Assembly: GCA_902608845.1 (NCBI GenBank)
Contig: CACLPR010000003.1
Location: forward strand, 1 to 58,926
Direction of reading: 5' to 3'
From: an uncultured Pelagibacteraceae bacterium
GTDB lineage: Bacteria; Pseudomonadota; Alphaproteobacteria; Pelagibacterales; Pelagibacteraceae
Length of the DNA stretch: 58,926 nt
Position numbers and translations under genes: made by a program. Below are positions 34,677 through 44,060 of this stretch, in pieces. Under the pieces are notes generated by a model. The model was given only the letters and a program-made list of their open reading frames with translations, was not told the origin of the DNA and made no database searches. Each line of letters opens with the position of its first letter. The first letter of the stretch is position 1.

Positions 34677-36350
34677 ATGAAAGTTTTATTAATAATTTTA
34701 TCATTTTTAGCACTGCAGACCAGTACATATTCAAGTACTTCTGAAGATAATAAATTCAATCAAAAGTATCTCTCTAATTATTTTTCTGCTTTAGTTTCAT
34801 CAGGTAATCAAAAAAATGAGGCAGCACTAGATTATTTTAATTCATCTAAATTTCTTATCCAAAAACATGATAATTTTTTAAAAAAGTATGTATTTTCACT
34901 AGTTTTAAATGGACAAGTTAAAAAAGGAATAGATCAAATAAAAATTTCAAAAAATGATATTAATTCAAACACCTTTGAGCTTAACCTTCTCCTTTTAGTT
35001 GATAGCTTTAAGAAAAAAGATTTTAAACAAGCCAATAAAAGAATCAAAGAATTTCAAATGGACAAAGACGATGGAACTTACGAATATGTAATTTACAAAA
35101 TTTTAAAAGATTTTAATTATCTGTTTCTTAAAAAACAAGCTATTGAAGATAACAAATATGGATCATTAAGTTTAATTTCAACTGCTTTTCAGAATTGTTA
35201 TTTAAATTCAAAAAAAACAAATTCATATTTTGAAAGGTTATTAAATAGCTCTGATGGAGATTACTCGAGATACATGTATTTTTATTTTGCAAATCTGATT
35301 GAGAATAAAGAACTTGAAAAAGTAAATGAAGTATCTAAAAGGATTGAACCTTTAGGAGATAGTATATTATTACATCAAATAAAAGATTGGATCGATAACG
35401 AAAATTATAAAAAATTTAAAACTCATTTCTCTTGTAAAAATGAAAATGATATTTTAGCTGAGATTTTTTATTTGGTATCTAATTTATTTTCTACACAAAA
35501 TATTTTTGATCAGTCAAATTTTTATTTAAGAATATCAGAATACCTAAATCCTAAATTTTATTTCAATCGGACTTTGCTTGCTGAAAATTATTACTTAAAT
35601 AAGAATAATTACCAAGCTAATAAAATTTTAGAAGATTTCAAAAAAAAAGATAAATTATACTTTTGGTATAAAACAAAAAAGATCGGGAGAATATTATCTG
35701 AAGATAATTCAGAAGAAGAAGCTGCAATTTATATTGAGAAGCATTTCAATTCTATTAAGTCTCCAACTTTAAAAATCCTCTATGACTATGCAAACATTAA
35801 TAAAGGTTTCGAAAATTATGAAATTGCTATCGAATATTACACTGAATTAATGAAAAAAGTTGAAAAGAATTCTTATGCACTCTCCAGGATTCTATACAGA
35901 AGAGGTAGCAGCTATGAAAGGATGGGAAATTATGAAAAAGCGGACAAAGATATGTTGGAGAGTTTAAAAATATATCCAAACGAACCATATACTATGAATT
36001 ATCTTGCTTATAGCTGGCTAGAGAGAAACTATAAAATAGATGAAGCAATAGAAATGATACAGTCAGCCTACAAACAAAAAGAGGACGATCCGTATATAAC
36101 AGACTCTGTTGGTTGGGGATATTATTTGATTGGTGATTATATCAATGCTGAAAAATATTTAAAAAGAGCGTTGCAGCTTATGCCAGATGATCCAATTGTT
36201 AACGATCATTATGGTGACGTTCTTTGGAAACTAAATAAAAAACTACAAGCAAATTATTATTGGCGAGCTGTTTTAGAGCTTGAAGAAACAGAAGATAAAA
36301 TGAAATCAAAAATAAAATCTAAATTATTAGAGGGTTTAGAAAAATCATAA
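34677..36350 (+). CDS. Exported TPR repeat protein
   Basis: A 557-residue protein with an N-terminal signal (about 1-20) and tetratricopeptide repeats, clearest in the C-terminal third: YEIAIEYYTELM, YRRGSSYERMGNYEKADKDML, and GDYINAEKYLKRALQLMPDDP. Such proteins usually act as periplasmic or membrane scaffolds, but no partner is evident. It lies 3 bases before ispE, a TPR-ispE arrangement I believe recurs in alphaproteobacteria. Confidence 0.82.
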   Translation: MKVLLIILSFLALQTSTYSSTSEDNKFNQKYLSNYFSALVSSGNQKNEAALDYFNSSKFLIQKHDNFLKKYVFSLVLNGQVKKGIDQIKISKNDINSNTFELNLLLLVDSFKKKDFKQANKRIKEFQMDKDDGTYEYVIYKILKDFNYLFLKKQAIEDNKYGSLSLISTAFQNCYLNSKKTNSYFERLLNSSDGDYSRYMYFYFANLIENKELEKVNEVSKRIEPLGDSILLHQIKDWIDNENYKKFKTHFSCKNENDILAEIFYLVSNLFSTQNIFDQSNFYLRISEYLNPKFYFNRTLLAENYYLNKNNYQANKILEDFKKKDKLYFWYKTKKIGRILSEDNSEEEAAIYIEKHFNSIKSPTLKILYDYANINKGFENYEIAIEYYTELMKKVEKNSYALSRILYRRGSSYERMGNYEKADKDMLESLKIYPNEPYTMNYLAYSWLERNYKIDEAIEMIQSAYKQKEDDPYITDSVGWGYYLIGDYINAEKYLKRALQLMPDDPIVNDHYGDVLWKLNKKLQANYYWRAVLELEETEDKMKSKIKSKLLEGLEKS

Positions 36351-36353
36351 TTA

Positions 36354-37202
36354 ATGAGATTTGAAAAGATTAAATCACATGCAAAAGTTAATTTATCTCT
36401 CAACGTGCTTGGTAAACAAAAATCGAAACTTCATGATTTAGAAACTCTAGTTGCTTTTGTCGAGTTACATGATCAAATTTCAATAAAAAGAACAAATAAT
36501 AAAAATCATATAGTAAAATTTTCAGGACGTTTCTCTAATAAAATCCCAAAAGTAAATACCGTTAGTAATTTGCTAAATATTCTGGATAAAAAAAAAAAAT
36601 TAAAAAATTATAAATATTCAATTTTAATTAAAAAAAATATTCCTCAAGAAGCTGGACTTGGCGGGGGCTCAATGAATGCGGCTTCTTTAATAAATTACTT
36701 TGAAAAAAAAAAAAAAATTAATTTATCATTAAAGGAGAAATATAATTTATGTTTTAAAATAGGGTCAGATGTAATCTTAGGCAATGATCAAAAAAATTTA
36801 ATTATTTCTTACAAAAAAAAGACTACAAAAATTAAAAAAAATTTAAAAATTTTCGTTTTAATGGTTAAGCCAAATTTTGGCTGTTCTACAAAAAGTATTT
36901 TTAAGCGAGTTAGACATTACTCAAAACCACAATTATCAAAAATAAGGTCAAAAAATATTGACTTTAATTTAATATCAAAGTTAAAAAATGATTTAGAAAT
37001 CATATCTACAAAAAAATATCCTAGACTTCAGAAGCTTAGAGATTATTTTTTAAATATTGATAAAAATTCATATGTAAGAATGACAGGATCTGGTTCAACA
37101 ATCGTTGGGTATTTTAAGTCCAAAAAAGCCGCACTAAATGCAAAGAAATTATTAAGAAAAAATTATAAAAACTATTGGTGTAATTTATCAAAAACTATAT
37201 AA
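36354..37202 (+). CDS. ispE: 4-diphosphocytidyl-2-C-methyl-D-erythritol kinase IspE
   Basis: A GHMP kinase of the MEP isoprenoid pathway, 282 residues. AKVNLSLNVLG near the N-terminus carries the catalytic Lys, GLGGGSMNAAS near 102-112 is the ATP loop, and GSDVILG holds the catalytic Asp. The coding sequence contains two long A runs, 36588-36599 (12 A) and 36703-36717 (15 A), encoding lysine blocks. With ispH at 18584 it represents the MEP pathway in this window. Confidence 0.93.
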   Translation: MRFEKIKSHAKVNLSLNVLGKQKSKLHDLETLVAFVELHDQISIKRTNNKNHIVKFSGRFSNKIPKVNTVSNLLNILDKKKKLKNYKYSILIKKNIPQEAGLGGGSMNAASLINYFEKKKKINLSLKEKYNLCFKIGSDVILGNDQKNLIISYKKKTTKIKKNLKIFVLMVKPNFGCSTKSIFKRVRHYSKPQLSKIRSKNIDFNLISKLKNDLEIISTKKYPRLQKLRDYFLNIDKNSYVRMTGSGSTIVGYFKSKKAALNAKKLLRKNYKNYWCNLSKTI

Positions 37203-37234
37203 AGCTTTTTTTTTGTGATATATGAAATTAATTT

Positions 37235-37308
37235 TGGGGTGTAGCCAAGTGGTAAGGCAGCGGTTTTTGGTACCGCCATCCTAGGTTCGAATCCTAGCAC
37301 CCCAGCCA
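37235..37308 (+). tRNA. tRNA-Gln (anticodon UUG)
   Basis: The sequence folds into a cloverleaf: acceptor TGGGGTG pairs with CACCCCA, the anticodon stem GCGGT pairs with ACCGC around the loop TTTTGGT (anticodon TTG), and the T arm CTAGG-TTCGAAT-CCTAG is perfect. Discriminator G is at 37305 and a genomically encoded CCA at 37306-37308. The ATG of the next gene follows after three bases, so tRNA and mRNA must share a transcript. The gap upstream (32 bases after ispE) suggests the tRNA may also be cotranscribed with ispE. Confidence 0.95.
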
Positions 37309-37311
37309 TTT

Positions 37312-38586
37312 ATGTATAATTTTTTTAGAAAAATATTTAAAACAAACAGAAAACTTACACCGAAAGATAGCTCTTTTTTAAGCATATACAACAACACTGA
37401 AGTTTCAAAACTTTTTGAAGCCATATCAAATTTTAATAATACAAGTGAACTTAGATATGTAGGTGGATGTGTTAGAAAAATTTTAAATCAAGAAGATGTG
37501 GATGATATTGATTTTGCTGTAAATTTAAATCCAAACCAAGTTATAGAATGTTTGCAATCAAAAAACATTAAATTCTTTCAAACTGGCATAAAACATGGAA
37601 CTATTACTGCAAATATAGGACAAAAAAATTTTGAGATCACATCATTAAGAGAAGATGTTGATACCGATGGAAGACATGCAATCGTTAGATATACAACAGA
37701 CTGGTTAAAGGATTCATCAAGAAGAGATTTTACCATTAATTCTATTTATGCTGATAAAGATGGTAATTTGTTTGATCCAAATGGAGGTGCCAAAGATATA
37801 GAAGAAGGAAAGGTAATTTTTATTGGTAATGCAGATAATAGAATTCAAGAAGATTATTTAAGAATTTTAAGATATTTGAGATTCTTTATAAATTATAGTA
37901 ATCACCCCCATAATTCATCAGTAAAAAAATCAATTAAGCAAAACATTGCAGGTGTAGCCAATCTTTCAAAAGAAAGATTAATAAGCGAATTAAAGAAAAT
38001 TATTTTATCTAAAAATTTTTTGCAATTATCAAAAGATTCTTTTTCATTAGAAATTTTAACAACAATTTTTCCTCAGCTTGTTAATCTTAATAATTTAGAA
38101 AAAATGAATGACTACTCAAAAAATATATTTAAAAACAAAACATTTATTTTTTTGATTTCCTTCTTAATTATAGATGGAACTGATAATGCAAATTATTTTT
38201 TATTTAAGTATAATTTATCAAATGAAGATAAAAAAAGAATAAAGTTTCTTATTGAGAATTATGAATTATTCTCTGAAAAAGACTATTTCAATAAAAAAAA
38301 TCTTCAAAGAATTTTATATTTTAATAGTAAATCTTACGTTATTGATTTAATAGATTTGAAAATTTTTAACTCTAAAACAGTACCAAAAAAACTAATTCAA
38401 TTAAAAAAATATTTTGAACAATTTGAAAAACCTATTTTTCCGTTAAAAGCACAGGATTTACTTGAAAAATACAATTTAAAAGAAGGTAAAGAATTTGGAC
38501 AAAAAATTAGATTACTCGAGGACTTGTGGTTAAATAACAGATTTAAATTAAGTAATAAAGAAATTGATAACGTATTTAATAATTAA
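37312..38586 (+). CDS. cca: CCA tRNA nucleotidyltransferase / poly(A) polymerase family
   Basis: A class II nucleotidyltransferase, 424 residues. RYVGGCVR near 48-55 and DDIDFAV near 64-70 form the catalytic head, and [12 protein letters not shown] near 144-155 is the family motif. Most alphaproteobacteria have one such protein acting as CCA-adding enzyme, so I favour that over poly(A) polymerase. The ATG is three bases after the encoded CCA of tRNA-Gln, leaving no room for a separate ribosome site. Overlaps convergent greA by 4 bases. Confidence 0.85.
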   Translation: MYNFFRKIFKTNRKLTPKDSSFLSIYNNTEVSKLFEAISNFNNTSELRYVGGCVRKILNQEDVDDIDFAVNLNPNQVIECLQSKNIKFFQTGIKHGTITANIGQKNFEITSLREDVDTDGRHAIVRYTTDWLKDSSRRDFTINSIYADKDGNLFDPNGGAKDIEEGKVIFIGNADNRIQEDYLRILRYLRFFINYSNHPHNSSVKKSIKQNIAGVANLSKERLISELKKIILSKNFLQLSKDSFSLEILTTIFPQLVNLNNLEKMNDYSKNIFKNKTFIFLISFLIIDGTDNANYFLFKYNLSNEDKKRIKFLIENYELFSEKDYFNKKNLQRILYFNSKSYVIDLIDLKIFNSKTVPKKLIQLKKYFEQFEKPIFPLKAQDLLEKYNLKEGKEFGQKIRLLEDLWLNNRFKLSNKEIDNVFNN

Positions 38587-39059
38587 ATATATTTAACGTC
38601 TTTTATTTCAAAATTTTTGACGCCTGCAGGAGTTTTAATTTCAACTAAATCACCCTTATTTTTACCAATCAGACCCATACCAATTGGCGATTTAAAATAT
38701 ATTAGTTTTTCTTTTAAATCTGCCTCATCTTTTCCAACAATTTTATATTTCAAACTTTCTTCAGTATCTAAATTTTGTAGCATTATTGTTGAACCAAATA
38801 TAACTTTTCCATCATTATCTAATTTAGAAACATCAATTACATTTGCTCTAGCAATTATATCCTCAACTTCTTGAACTCTTCCCTCATTGTGAGATTGTTG
38901 TTCTTTTGCAGCATGATATTCGGCATTTTCTTTAAGGTCCCCATGTGATCTTGCTTCCGCTATAGCTGCAACTATCTCTGGTCTTTTTTTCTCTTTTAAG
39001 CAAATTAATTCTTCTTTTAATTTTTCTAAACCTCTAACTGTGATTGGTTCTTTTTCCAT
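38583..39059 (-). CDS. greA: Transcription elongation factor GreA
   Basis: GreA rescues backtracked RNA polymerase by stimulating transcript cleavage. The 158-residue protein has the N-terminal coiled coil with the acidic tip ([17 protein letters not shown] at about 40-56) and the C-terminal FKBP-like domain with [10 protein letters not shown]. Length is exact for the family. It ends the minus group trmL-hemF-greA, 3 bases after hemF. Confidence 0.95.
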   Translation of the reverse strand: MEKEPITVRGLEKLKEELICLKEKKRPEIVAAIAEARSHGDLKENAEYHAAKEQQSHNEGRVQEVEDIIARANVIDVSKLDNDGKVIFGSTIMLQNLDTEESLKYKIVGKDEADLKEKLIYFKSPIGMGLIGKNKGDLVEIKTPAGVKNFEIKDVKYI

Positions 39060-39062
39060 AAT

Positions 39063-39890
39063 TTATTTCCATTTTGCAACAGGTGGTAATGACATTAAAA
39101 TAGCTTCAACATTACCGTTCGTTTGTAAACCAAACTTTGTACCTCTATCATAAAGCAAGTTAAATTCAACATATCGACCTCTTTTTTCTAATTGAATTTC
39201 TCTTTGTTTATTTGACCATTTTTTTTTATATTTTTTCAGTATTATTTCTCTAAAAATATTTTTAAAACTTATTCCTACCTCTCTTACGAAATTAAAATCT
39301 TTTTCCCAATTTTCTTTTTTATAATCAAAAAAAATTCCCCCTATACCTCTTGGTTCTTTCCTGTGTGGCAAATAAAAATATTCATCACACCATTTTTTAT
39401 ATTTTTTATAAAAATTTTTATTATGTTTGTCACAAGATTTCTTTAATTCATTATGAAACCATTTTTCTAATATTTTATCTTTCAGGCAAGGGGTAACATC
39501 CATCCCTCCACCAAACCATCCATGAGAAGTATAAATATATCTAGTATTAAAATGCATAGCAGGAACATGAGGGTTTTTCATATGCATTACTACTGATATA
39601 CCCGCTGCCCAAAAGTTTGGATTTTTATCTCCCCCAGGGATTCTGTTCCTAAATTCTTTTGAAAATTTTCCATACACTTCTGAAAAATTTACACCTACTT
39701 TCTCAAAAATTTTTCCATTTTCTAAAATTCTAAATTGGCCCCCACCTTCATTTGAATTTTTACCTCTTTCCCAATTTTTAATTTTGAAGATATTTTTTTT
39801 CGCTTCTAATTCTTCAATTTCCTGACAAATTACTTCTTGCAAAGTTTTAAACCAATTTCGAGCTAGTTTTTTTTTAATTGTTTGATTCAT
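39063..39890 (-). CDS. hemF: Oxygen-dependent coproporphyrinogen III oxidase
   Basis: HemF decarboxylates coproporphyrinogen III using oxygen, a late step of heme synthesis feeding the cytochromes encoded in this window. The 275-residue protein has HMKNPHVPAMHFNTRY, GGGMDVTPCL and the C-terminal EFNLLYDRGTKFGLQTNG, all HemF signatures. It overlaps trmL by 17 bases. Dependence on oxygen fits an obligate aerobe. Confidence 0.95.
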   Translation of the reverse strand: MNQTIKKKLARNWFKTLQEVICQEIEELEAKKNIFKIKNWERGKNSNEGGGQFRILENGKIFEKVGVNFSEVYGKFSKEFRNRIPGGDKNPNFWAAGISVVMHMKNPHVPAMHFNTRYIYTSHGWFGGGMDVTPCLKDKILEKWFHNELKKSCDKHNKNFYKKYKKWCDEYFYLPHRKEPRGIGGIFFDYKKENWEKDFNFVREVGISFKNIFREIILKKYKKKWSNKQREIQLEKRGRYVEFNLLYDRGTKFGLQTNGNVEAILMSLPPVAKWK

Positions 39891-40335
39891 AGATATTTGA
39901 TTGTCTTATATTTTCTGACAATACTATTGCAACTGAAGATGCCAGGTTCAAGGATCTTTTTTTTTCAATCATTGGTATTTTTATCCTATTCTCTAATCTT
40001 TTATGAACCTCATCTGGTACACCGGCACTCTCTCTTCCAAAAAGCAATGTATCATTGCCTTTAAATTTAAATTCAGTATAAATTTTACTGGCCTTAGTAG
40101 TCATCAAAACTACTCTATCATTTTTTTTTGCATGAAAAAATTCATCTGAACTTTTGTATATCCTCATCAATTTTTCATCCAGATAGTCCATCACAACTCT
40201 TTTAAAACGCTTGTCATTCAGTAAAAACCCACAAGGCTCTATAATCTCAAGAACAGCTCCAAGGCAAGAACAAGTTCGAGCTATCGCAGCCGTATTTTGT
40301 GGTATATCAGGCTCGTAAAGTGCTATTTTAGGCAT
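39874..40335 (-). CDS. trmL: tRNA (cytidine/uridine-2'-O-)-methyltransferase TrmL
   Basis: A SPOUT methyltransferase for the wobble position (34) of some leucine tRNAs. From the ATG at 40335 the protein is 153 residues and starts PKIALYEPDIPQNTAAIARTC, exactly like TrmL. ATGs at 40359 and 40368 would add 8 or 11 residues. TLLFGRESAGVP and the C-terminal SLNLASSVAIVL form the knotted SAM site. Divergent from petA across a 94-base gap that holds a long palindrome. Confidence 0.9.
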   Translation of the reverse strand: MPKIALYEPDIPQNTAAIARTCSCLGAVLEIIEPCGFLLNDKRFKRVVMDYLDEKLMRIYKSSDEFFHAKKNDRVVLMTTKASKIYTEFKFKGNDTLLFGRESAGVPDEVHKRLENRIKIPMIEKKRSLNLASSVAIVLSENIRQSNIYESNN

Positions 40336-40380
40336 CGATTTAGTTTTTTTGTGTGTCATTGTTACCATGGAAAAATAACG

Positions 40381-40416
40381 TTTTTCTTCATATATGAAAT
40401 CATATATTAAGAAAAA
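40381..40416. repeat. 36-base near-perfect palindrome in the trmL / petA divergent gap
   Basis: Arms of 17 bases (40381-40397 and 40400-40416) are reverse complements with a single mismatch (40389 against 40408), around a two-base AA spacer. The core is ATATATGA / TCATATAT. The flanks are T on the left and A on the right, so on either strand the hairpin is followed by A, not U, and it is not an intrinsic terminator. It ends 13 bases before the petA ATG. An operator or a 5'-end hairpin of the bc1 transcript is likely. Confidence 0.55.
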
Positions 40417-40429
40417 ATTAAAATAATAA

Positions 40430-40948
40430 ATGTCCGACTCAGAAAAAAAGAAGCCAAATAGAAGAGATTTTATAGTGACAGCAACAACTGCCGCAGGTGC
40501 AGTAGGCGTTGGTGCTGTTGTTTGGCCTTTAGTTGATCAAATGAACCCTGACGCATCTGTAAAGGCATTAGCAAGCACAGAAGTAGACATAAGTGCTGTA
40601 GAACCTGGTCAATCAATTACAGTTTTGTGGAGAGGTAAACCGGTTTTTATTAAAAGAAGAACTAAAGAGGAAATCGACAGTGCGAGAGCAGTTGATTTAA
40701 GTGAACTGAAACATCCCGAAAAAGATGAGGACAGAGCAAAAAATCCTGAGTGGCTTGTGATGTTAGGGGTATGTACTCACCTTGGATGTGTACCTTTAAC
40801 TGATAAAGGAGACTATGGTGCATGGTTTTGTCCCTGTCATGGTTCACATTACGATACATCTGGAAGAATTAGAAAAGGGCCAGCACCAACTAATATGGAA
40901 GTGCCAAAATATGAATTTGTAAACAGCAATACTATAAAGATTGGATAA
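40430..40948 (+). CDS. petA: Ubiquinol-cytochrome c reductase, Rieske iron-sulfur subunit
   Basis: The 2Fe-2S subunit of the bc1 complex, 172 residues. A twin-arginine signal (NRRDF at 10-14) precedes one membrane helix, and the cluster ligands are C115 and H117 (box CTHLGC) and C134 and H137 (box CPCHGSH), with the disulfide C120-C136. First gene of petABC. The 94-base upstream gap holds a 36-base palindrome, the likely regulatory site. Confidence 0.96.
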   Translation: MSDSEKKKPNRRDFIVTATTAAGAVGVGAVVWPLVDQMNPDASVKALASTEVDISAVEPGQSITVLWRGKPVFIKRRTKEEIDSARAVDLSELKHPEKDEDRAKNPEWLVMLGVCTHLGCVPLTDKGDYGAWFCPCHGSHYDTSGRIRKGPAPTNMEVPKYEFVNSNTIKIG

Positions 40949-40956
40949 AAAATTTT

Positions 40957-42225
40957 ATGAGTGATCACGAATATACACCTAAATCAAAAGTTGGAAAATG
41001 GTTTAATGATAGACTTCCATTATTAACACTTGCAAACCATTTAACAGATTATCCAACTCCTAAAAACTTAAATTACTGGTGGACATTTGGAGGAATTCTT
41101 ACTTTTTGCTTAATTACTCAAATAATTACTGGAATTGTTTTAGGCATGCATTATGTAGCTCACGCTGACTTAGCTTTTCAAAGCGTAGAACACATAATGA
41201 GAGATGTAAATTATGGCTGGTTAATAAGATATGTGCATGCGAACGGTGCATCAATGTTTTTCTTAGCTGTATATATCCATATCTTTAGATCTTTGTATTA
41301 TGGTTCTTATAAATCACCAAGAGAAGTAATTTGGATCATAGGTATGTTGATTTATTTCCTTATGATGGCAACTGCATTTATGGGATACGTCCTTCCATGG
41401 GGACAAATGAGTTTCTGGGGTGCAACAGTAATTACTAACTTATTTAGTGCCATTCCTTTAGTAGGGGAGAGTATCACGAATTGGCTTTGGGGAGGATATT
41501 CAGTTGACAATCCAACTTTAACTAGATTTTTTAGTTTACACTATTTGTTTCCTTTTTTAATTTTAGGATTAGTAGTTCTTCACATTTGGGCACTTCATGT
41601 TCCTGGAAACAATAATCCTATTGGAATAGATATAAAAAAACCATCTAAAGACACAGTTCCTTTTCATCCGTATATAGTGATAAAAGATGCATTTGCACTT
41701 TTGATATTTTTATTAATATTTGCTTTCTTTGTATTCTTTTCACCAAATATTTTAGGTCATGCCGACAATTATATTGAGGCAAACCCACTAGTCACACCAG
41801 CTCATATTGTGCCTGAATGGTACTTATTACCATTTTATGCAATCTTAAGATCAGTCCCTGATAAACTGCTTGGGGTAATTGCAATGTTTGCTGCAATATT
41901 TGTATTAGTGATTTTACCTTGGTTAGATACTTCAAAAGTTAGATCAACTGTTTTTAGACCTATTTACAAACAATTCTACTGGTTTTTAGTTGCTGATGTA
42001 TTAATACTTGGTTACGTTGGAGCAATGCCTGCGGAGGGCTTGTATTTATTAATAGCAAGAGTGGCGACAGCCTATTACTTTGCACACTTTTTAATAATTT
42101 TACCTTTCTTAGGTATGAAGGAAAAAACTACCCCATTACCTCTAAGTATAACTGAGCCAGTATTGGGTGGATCTGCTGACATGGCGATGGCTAGAAATAA
42201 TTCAGATTTTAAAGAGAAGCTGTGA
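40957..42225 (+). CDS. petB: Cytochrome b of the bc1 complex
   Basis: The diheme quinol-oxidising subunit, 422 residues and polytopic. [16 protein letters not shown] and the paired histidine helix motifs ([31 protein letters not shown]) hold the hemes, and [13 protein letters not shown] is the Qo-site PEWY motif. It follows petA by 8 bases and its stop overlaps the petC GTG by 4 (GTGA), so the three subunits are cotranslated. Confidence 0.96.
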   Translation: MSDHEYTPKSKVGKWFNDRLPLLTLANHLTDYPTPKNLNYWWTFGGILTFCLITQIITGIVLGMHYVAHADLAFQSVEHIMRDVNYGWLIRYVHANGASMFFLAVYIHIFRSLYYGSYKSPREVIWIIGMLIYFLMMATAFMGYVLPWGQMSFWGATVITNLFSAIPLVGESITNWLWGGYSVDNPTLTRFFSLHYLFPFLILGLVVLHIWALHVPGNNNPIGIDIKKPSKDTVPFHPYIVIKDAFALLIFLLIFAFFVFFSPNILGHADNYIEANPLVTPAHIVPEWYLLPFYAILRSVPDKLLGVIAMFAAIFVLVILPWLDTSKVRSTVFRPIYKQFYWFLVADVLILGYVGAMPAEGLYLLIARVATAYYFAHFLIILPFLGMKEKTTPLPLSITEPVLGGSADMAMARNNSDFKEKL

Positions 42226-43007
42226 AAATCTTTTTAAAATTAACTTTCTTATTTGTTATAATTTCATCATTAATTTTATCGAGAGCAAATGCAGCTGGAG
42301 AACAGCAAGAATTATTAAAAGTTGATTGGTCTTTTAAGAGCTTTTTTGGTAAATTCGATAGAGCTTCCTTACAAAGAGGATATCAAGTTTATACAGAGGT
42401 CTGTGCCTCGTGCCACTCACTTAAACATTTAAGTTATAGAAATCTTGCAGAAAAAGGTGGACCAGAGTTTACAGAGCTTGAGGCTAAAGCAATTGCCTCA
42501 AACTTTGAGGTAACAGACGGACCAAATAGTGATGGAGAAATGTTTGAAAGACCAGCAAAATTATCAGACAAATTTGTAATGCCTTATGCAAACGTTCAAG
42601 AAGCAATTGCAGCAAATGGTGGAGCATATCCTCCAGATATGTCAGTTCTTGTAAAAGCTAGAAAAGGTGGGGCAAATTATATTTATTCTGTTTTAATGGG
42701 CTATGATGAGCCACCAGCAGGTATGGAACTCGATGACGGTGTTTATTACAACAAATATATGTATGGTAACAAAATAAAAATGTCATCCCCCTTAGATGAT
42801 GACATTGTAGAGTATGCTGATGGAACAAAAGCAACAGTAGATCAAATGGCTAAAGATGTTACAACTTTTTTGCAATGGACTGCAGAGCCTCACTTAGAAA
42901 CAAGACACAAACTAGGTTTTAGAGTAATAATATATTTATCTGTTTTAACAGTTTTGGTTTATTTCAGTATGAAAAAAATCTGGTCACGTATTGAAACGAA
43001 AGTTTAA
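42222..43007 (+). CDS. petC: Cytochrome c1
   Basis: The heme c subunit of bc1, 261 residues. It starts with GTG overlapping the petB stop (GTGA), has a signal peptide (about 1-24, ending ANA), the heme-binding CASCH at 61-65, and a C-terminal membrane anchor ([20 protein letters not shown]). KMSSPL near residue 187 probably supplies the methionine heme ligand. Its 3' end overlaps convergent ychF by 24 bases. Confidence 0.95.
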   Translation: MKIFLKLTFLFVIISSLILSRANAAGEQQELLKVDWSFKSFFGKFDRASLQRGYQVYTEVCASCHSLKHLSYRNLAEKGGPEFTELEAKAIASNFEVTDGPNSDGEMFERPAKLSDKFVMPYANVQEAIAANGGAYPPDMSVLVKARKGGANYIYSVLMGYDEPPAGMELDDGVYYNKYMYGNKIKMSSPLDDDIVEYADGTKATVDQMAKDVTTFLQWTAEPHLETRHKLGFRVIIYLSVLTVLVYFSMKKIWSRIETKV

Positions 43008-44060
43008 AATATCTCCGTCTTTAACAATATATTCTTTACCTTCCAATCTCATTTTCCCAGCCTCTTTAGATTTTAACCACCCTTGATTATTTAAAAAATC
43101 TTCGTAAGAAATTGTTTCAGCTCTTATAAATCCTTTTTCAAAGTCAGAATGAATTTCTCCTGCAGCATTTGGTGCCGTAGACTCCTTAGTAATAGTCCAA
43201 GCTCTAGTCTCCTCTGGTCCAGATGTAAAAAAAGTTTGTAAGGATAAAAGTTTGTATCCTTTTTTTATTAATGAATTAAGTCCTGTCTCCGACATATTTA
43301 TCATTTTCATATAATTTTTTTTTTCATTTTCATCCTCTAATTCGTTTATTTGATTTTCTATATCTGCAGAAATTACCAATGTATTTTTTTCACCAAATTT
43401 TTTCATAAAGTCATCTGTATATTTGTTACCTGACTTAATACTCTCTTCGTCTACATTGCATACATATAGTTTTGGTTTAGTACTAAGAAGTCCACTACTT
43501 TTTAAAAGTTTTTCATCAAATTCATTTGTGATCAGTGACAAATCTCCACCCTCATCGATTATCTTTTGGGCTGTCTGAAGTAATTTAAGCTCTTCAATAT
43601 CAACATTTTTTTTATTCTTTTTTTCAAGTCTCTTTTGAATTGACTCTAAATCAGCTAACTTCATTTCAGTTTCTATAATCTCCAAATCTCTGACAGGATC
43701 AATGGTTGGGTTAACATTTTGAATGTCATCTGAGTCAAAACATCTGATCATATGAATAATGGCATCAACTTCTCTGATGTGGGATAAGAATTTATTACCT
43801 AATCCCTCTCCTTTAGAGGCTCCTTTAACAAGACCAGCGATATCAACAAATGAGATTGTGGTGTTAATTTTTTTTTTTGAAACCGAAATTTTAGCTAGTT
43901 TGTCAAGTCTTTCATCTGGAACTGCTACAATGCCAATATTTGGATCAATTGTGCAAAAAGGAAAATTTTCTGCTTGTGCTTTATTAGAGTTTGTTAAAGC
44001 GTTAAACAAAGTAGATTTACCAACATTTGGCAATCCAACGATTCCACATTTAAAACCCAT
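42984..44060 (-). CDS. ychF: Redox-regulated ATPase/GTPase YchF (OLA1)
   Basis: A ribosome-associated P-loop NTPase, 358 residues. G1 GLPNVGKST lies at 9-17, the AENFPFCTIDPN switch at 34-45 is diagnostic, and a TGS domain with C-terminal [16 protein letters not shown] ends the protein. It follows pth directly (gap zero), the widespread pth-ychF pair. It shares a 24-base 3' overlap with petC, the longest convergent overlap in this window. Confidence 0.96.
   Translation of the reverse strand: MGFKCGIVGLPNVGKSTLFNALTNSNKAQAENFPFCTIDPNIGIVAVPDERLDKLAKISVSKKKINTTISFVDIAGLVKGASKGEGLGNKFLSHIREVDAIIHMIRCFDSDDIQNVNPTIDPVRDLEIIETEMKLADLESIQKRLEKKNKKNVDIEELKLLQTAQKIIDEGGDLSLITNEFDEKLLKSSGLLSTKPKLYVCNVDEESIKSGNKYTDDFMKKFGEKNTLVISADIENQINELEDENEKKNYMKMINMSETGLNSLIKKGYKLLSLQTFFTSGPEETRAWTITKESTAPNAAGEIHSDFEKGFIRAETISYEDFLNNQGWLKSKEAGKMRLEGKEYIVKDGDILNFRFNT

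Noticed and set aside
34667..34759. Extended start for the uracil glycosylase (34759)
   Set aside because: It runs through the signal peptide region of the divergent TPR gene; the ATG at 34666 gives a normal N-terminus.
36657..36693. Possible loss of a catalytic Asp in the IspE ATP loop (GGGSMNAAS)
   Set aside because: The position is Asn in E. coli IspE as well; the true catalytic Asp, in GSDV, is present, so the enzyme looks intact.
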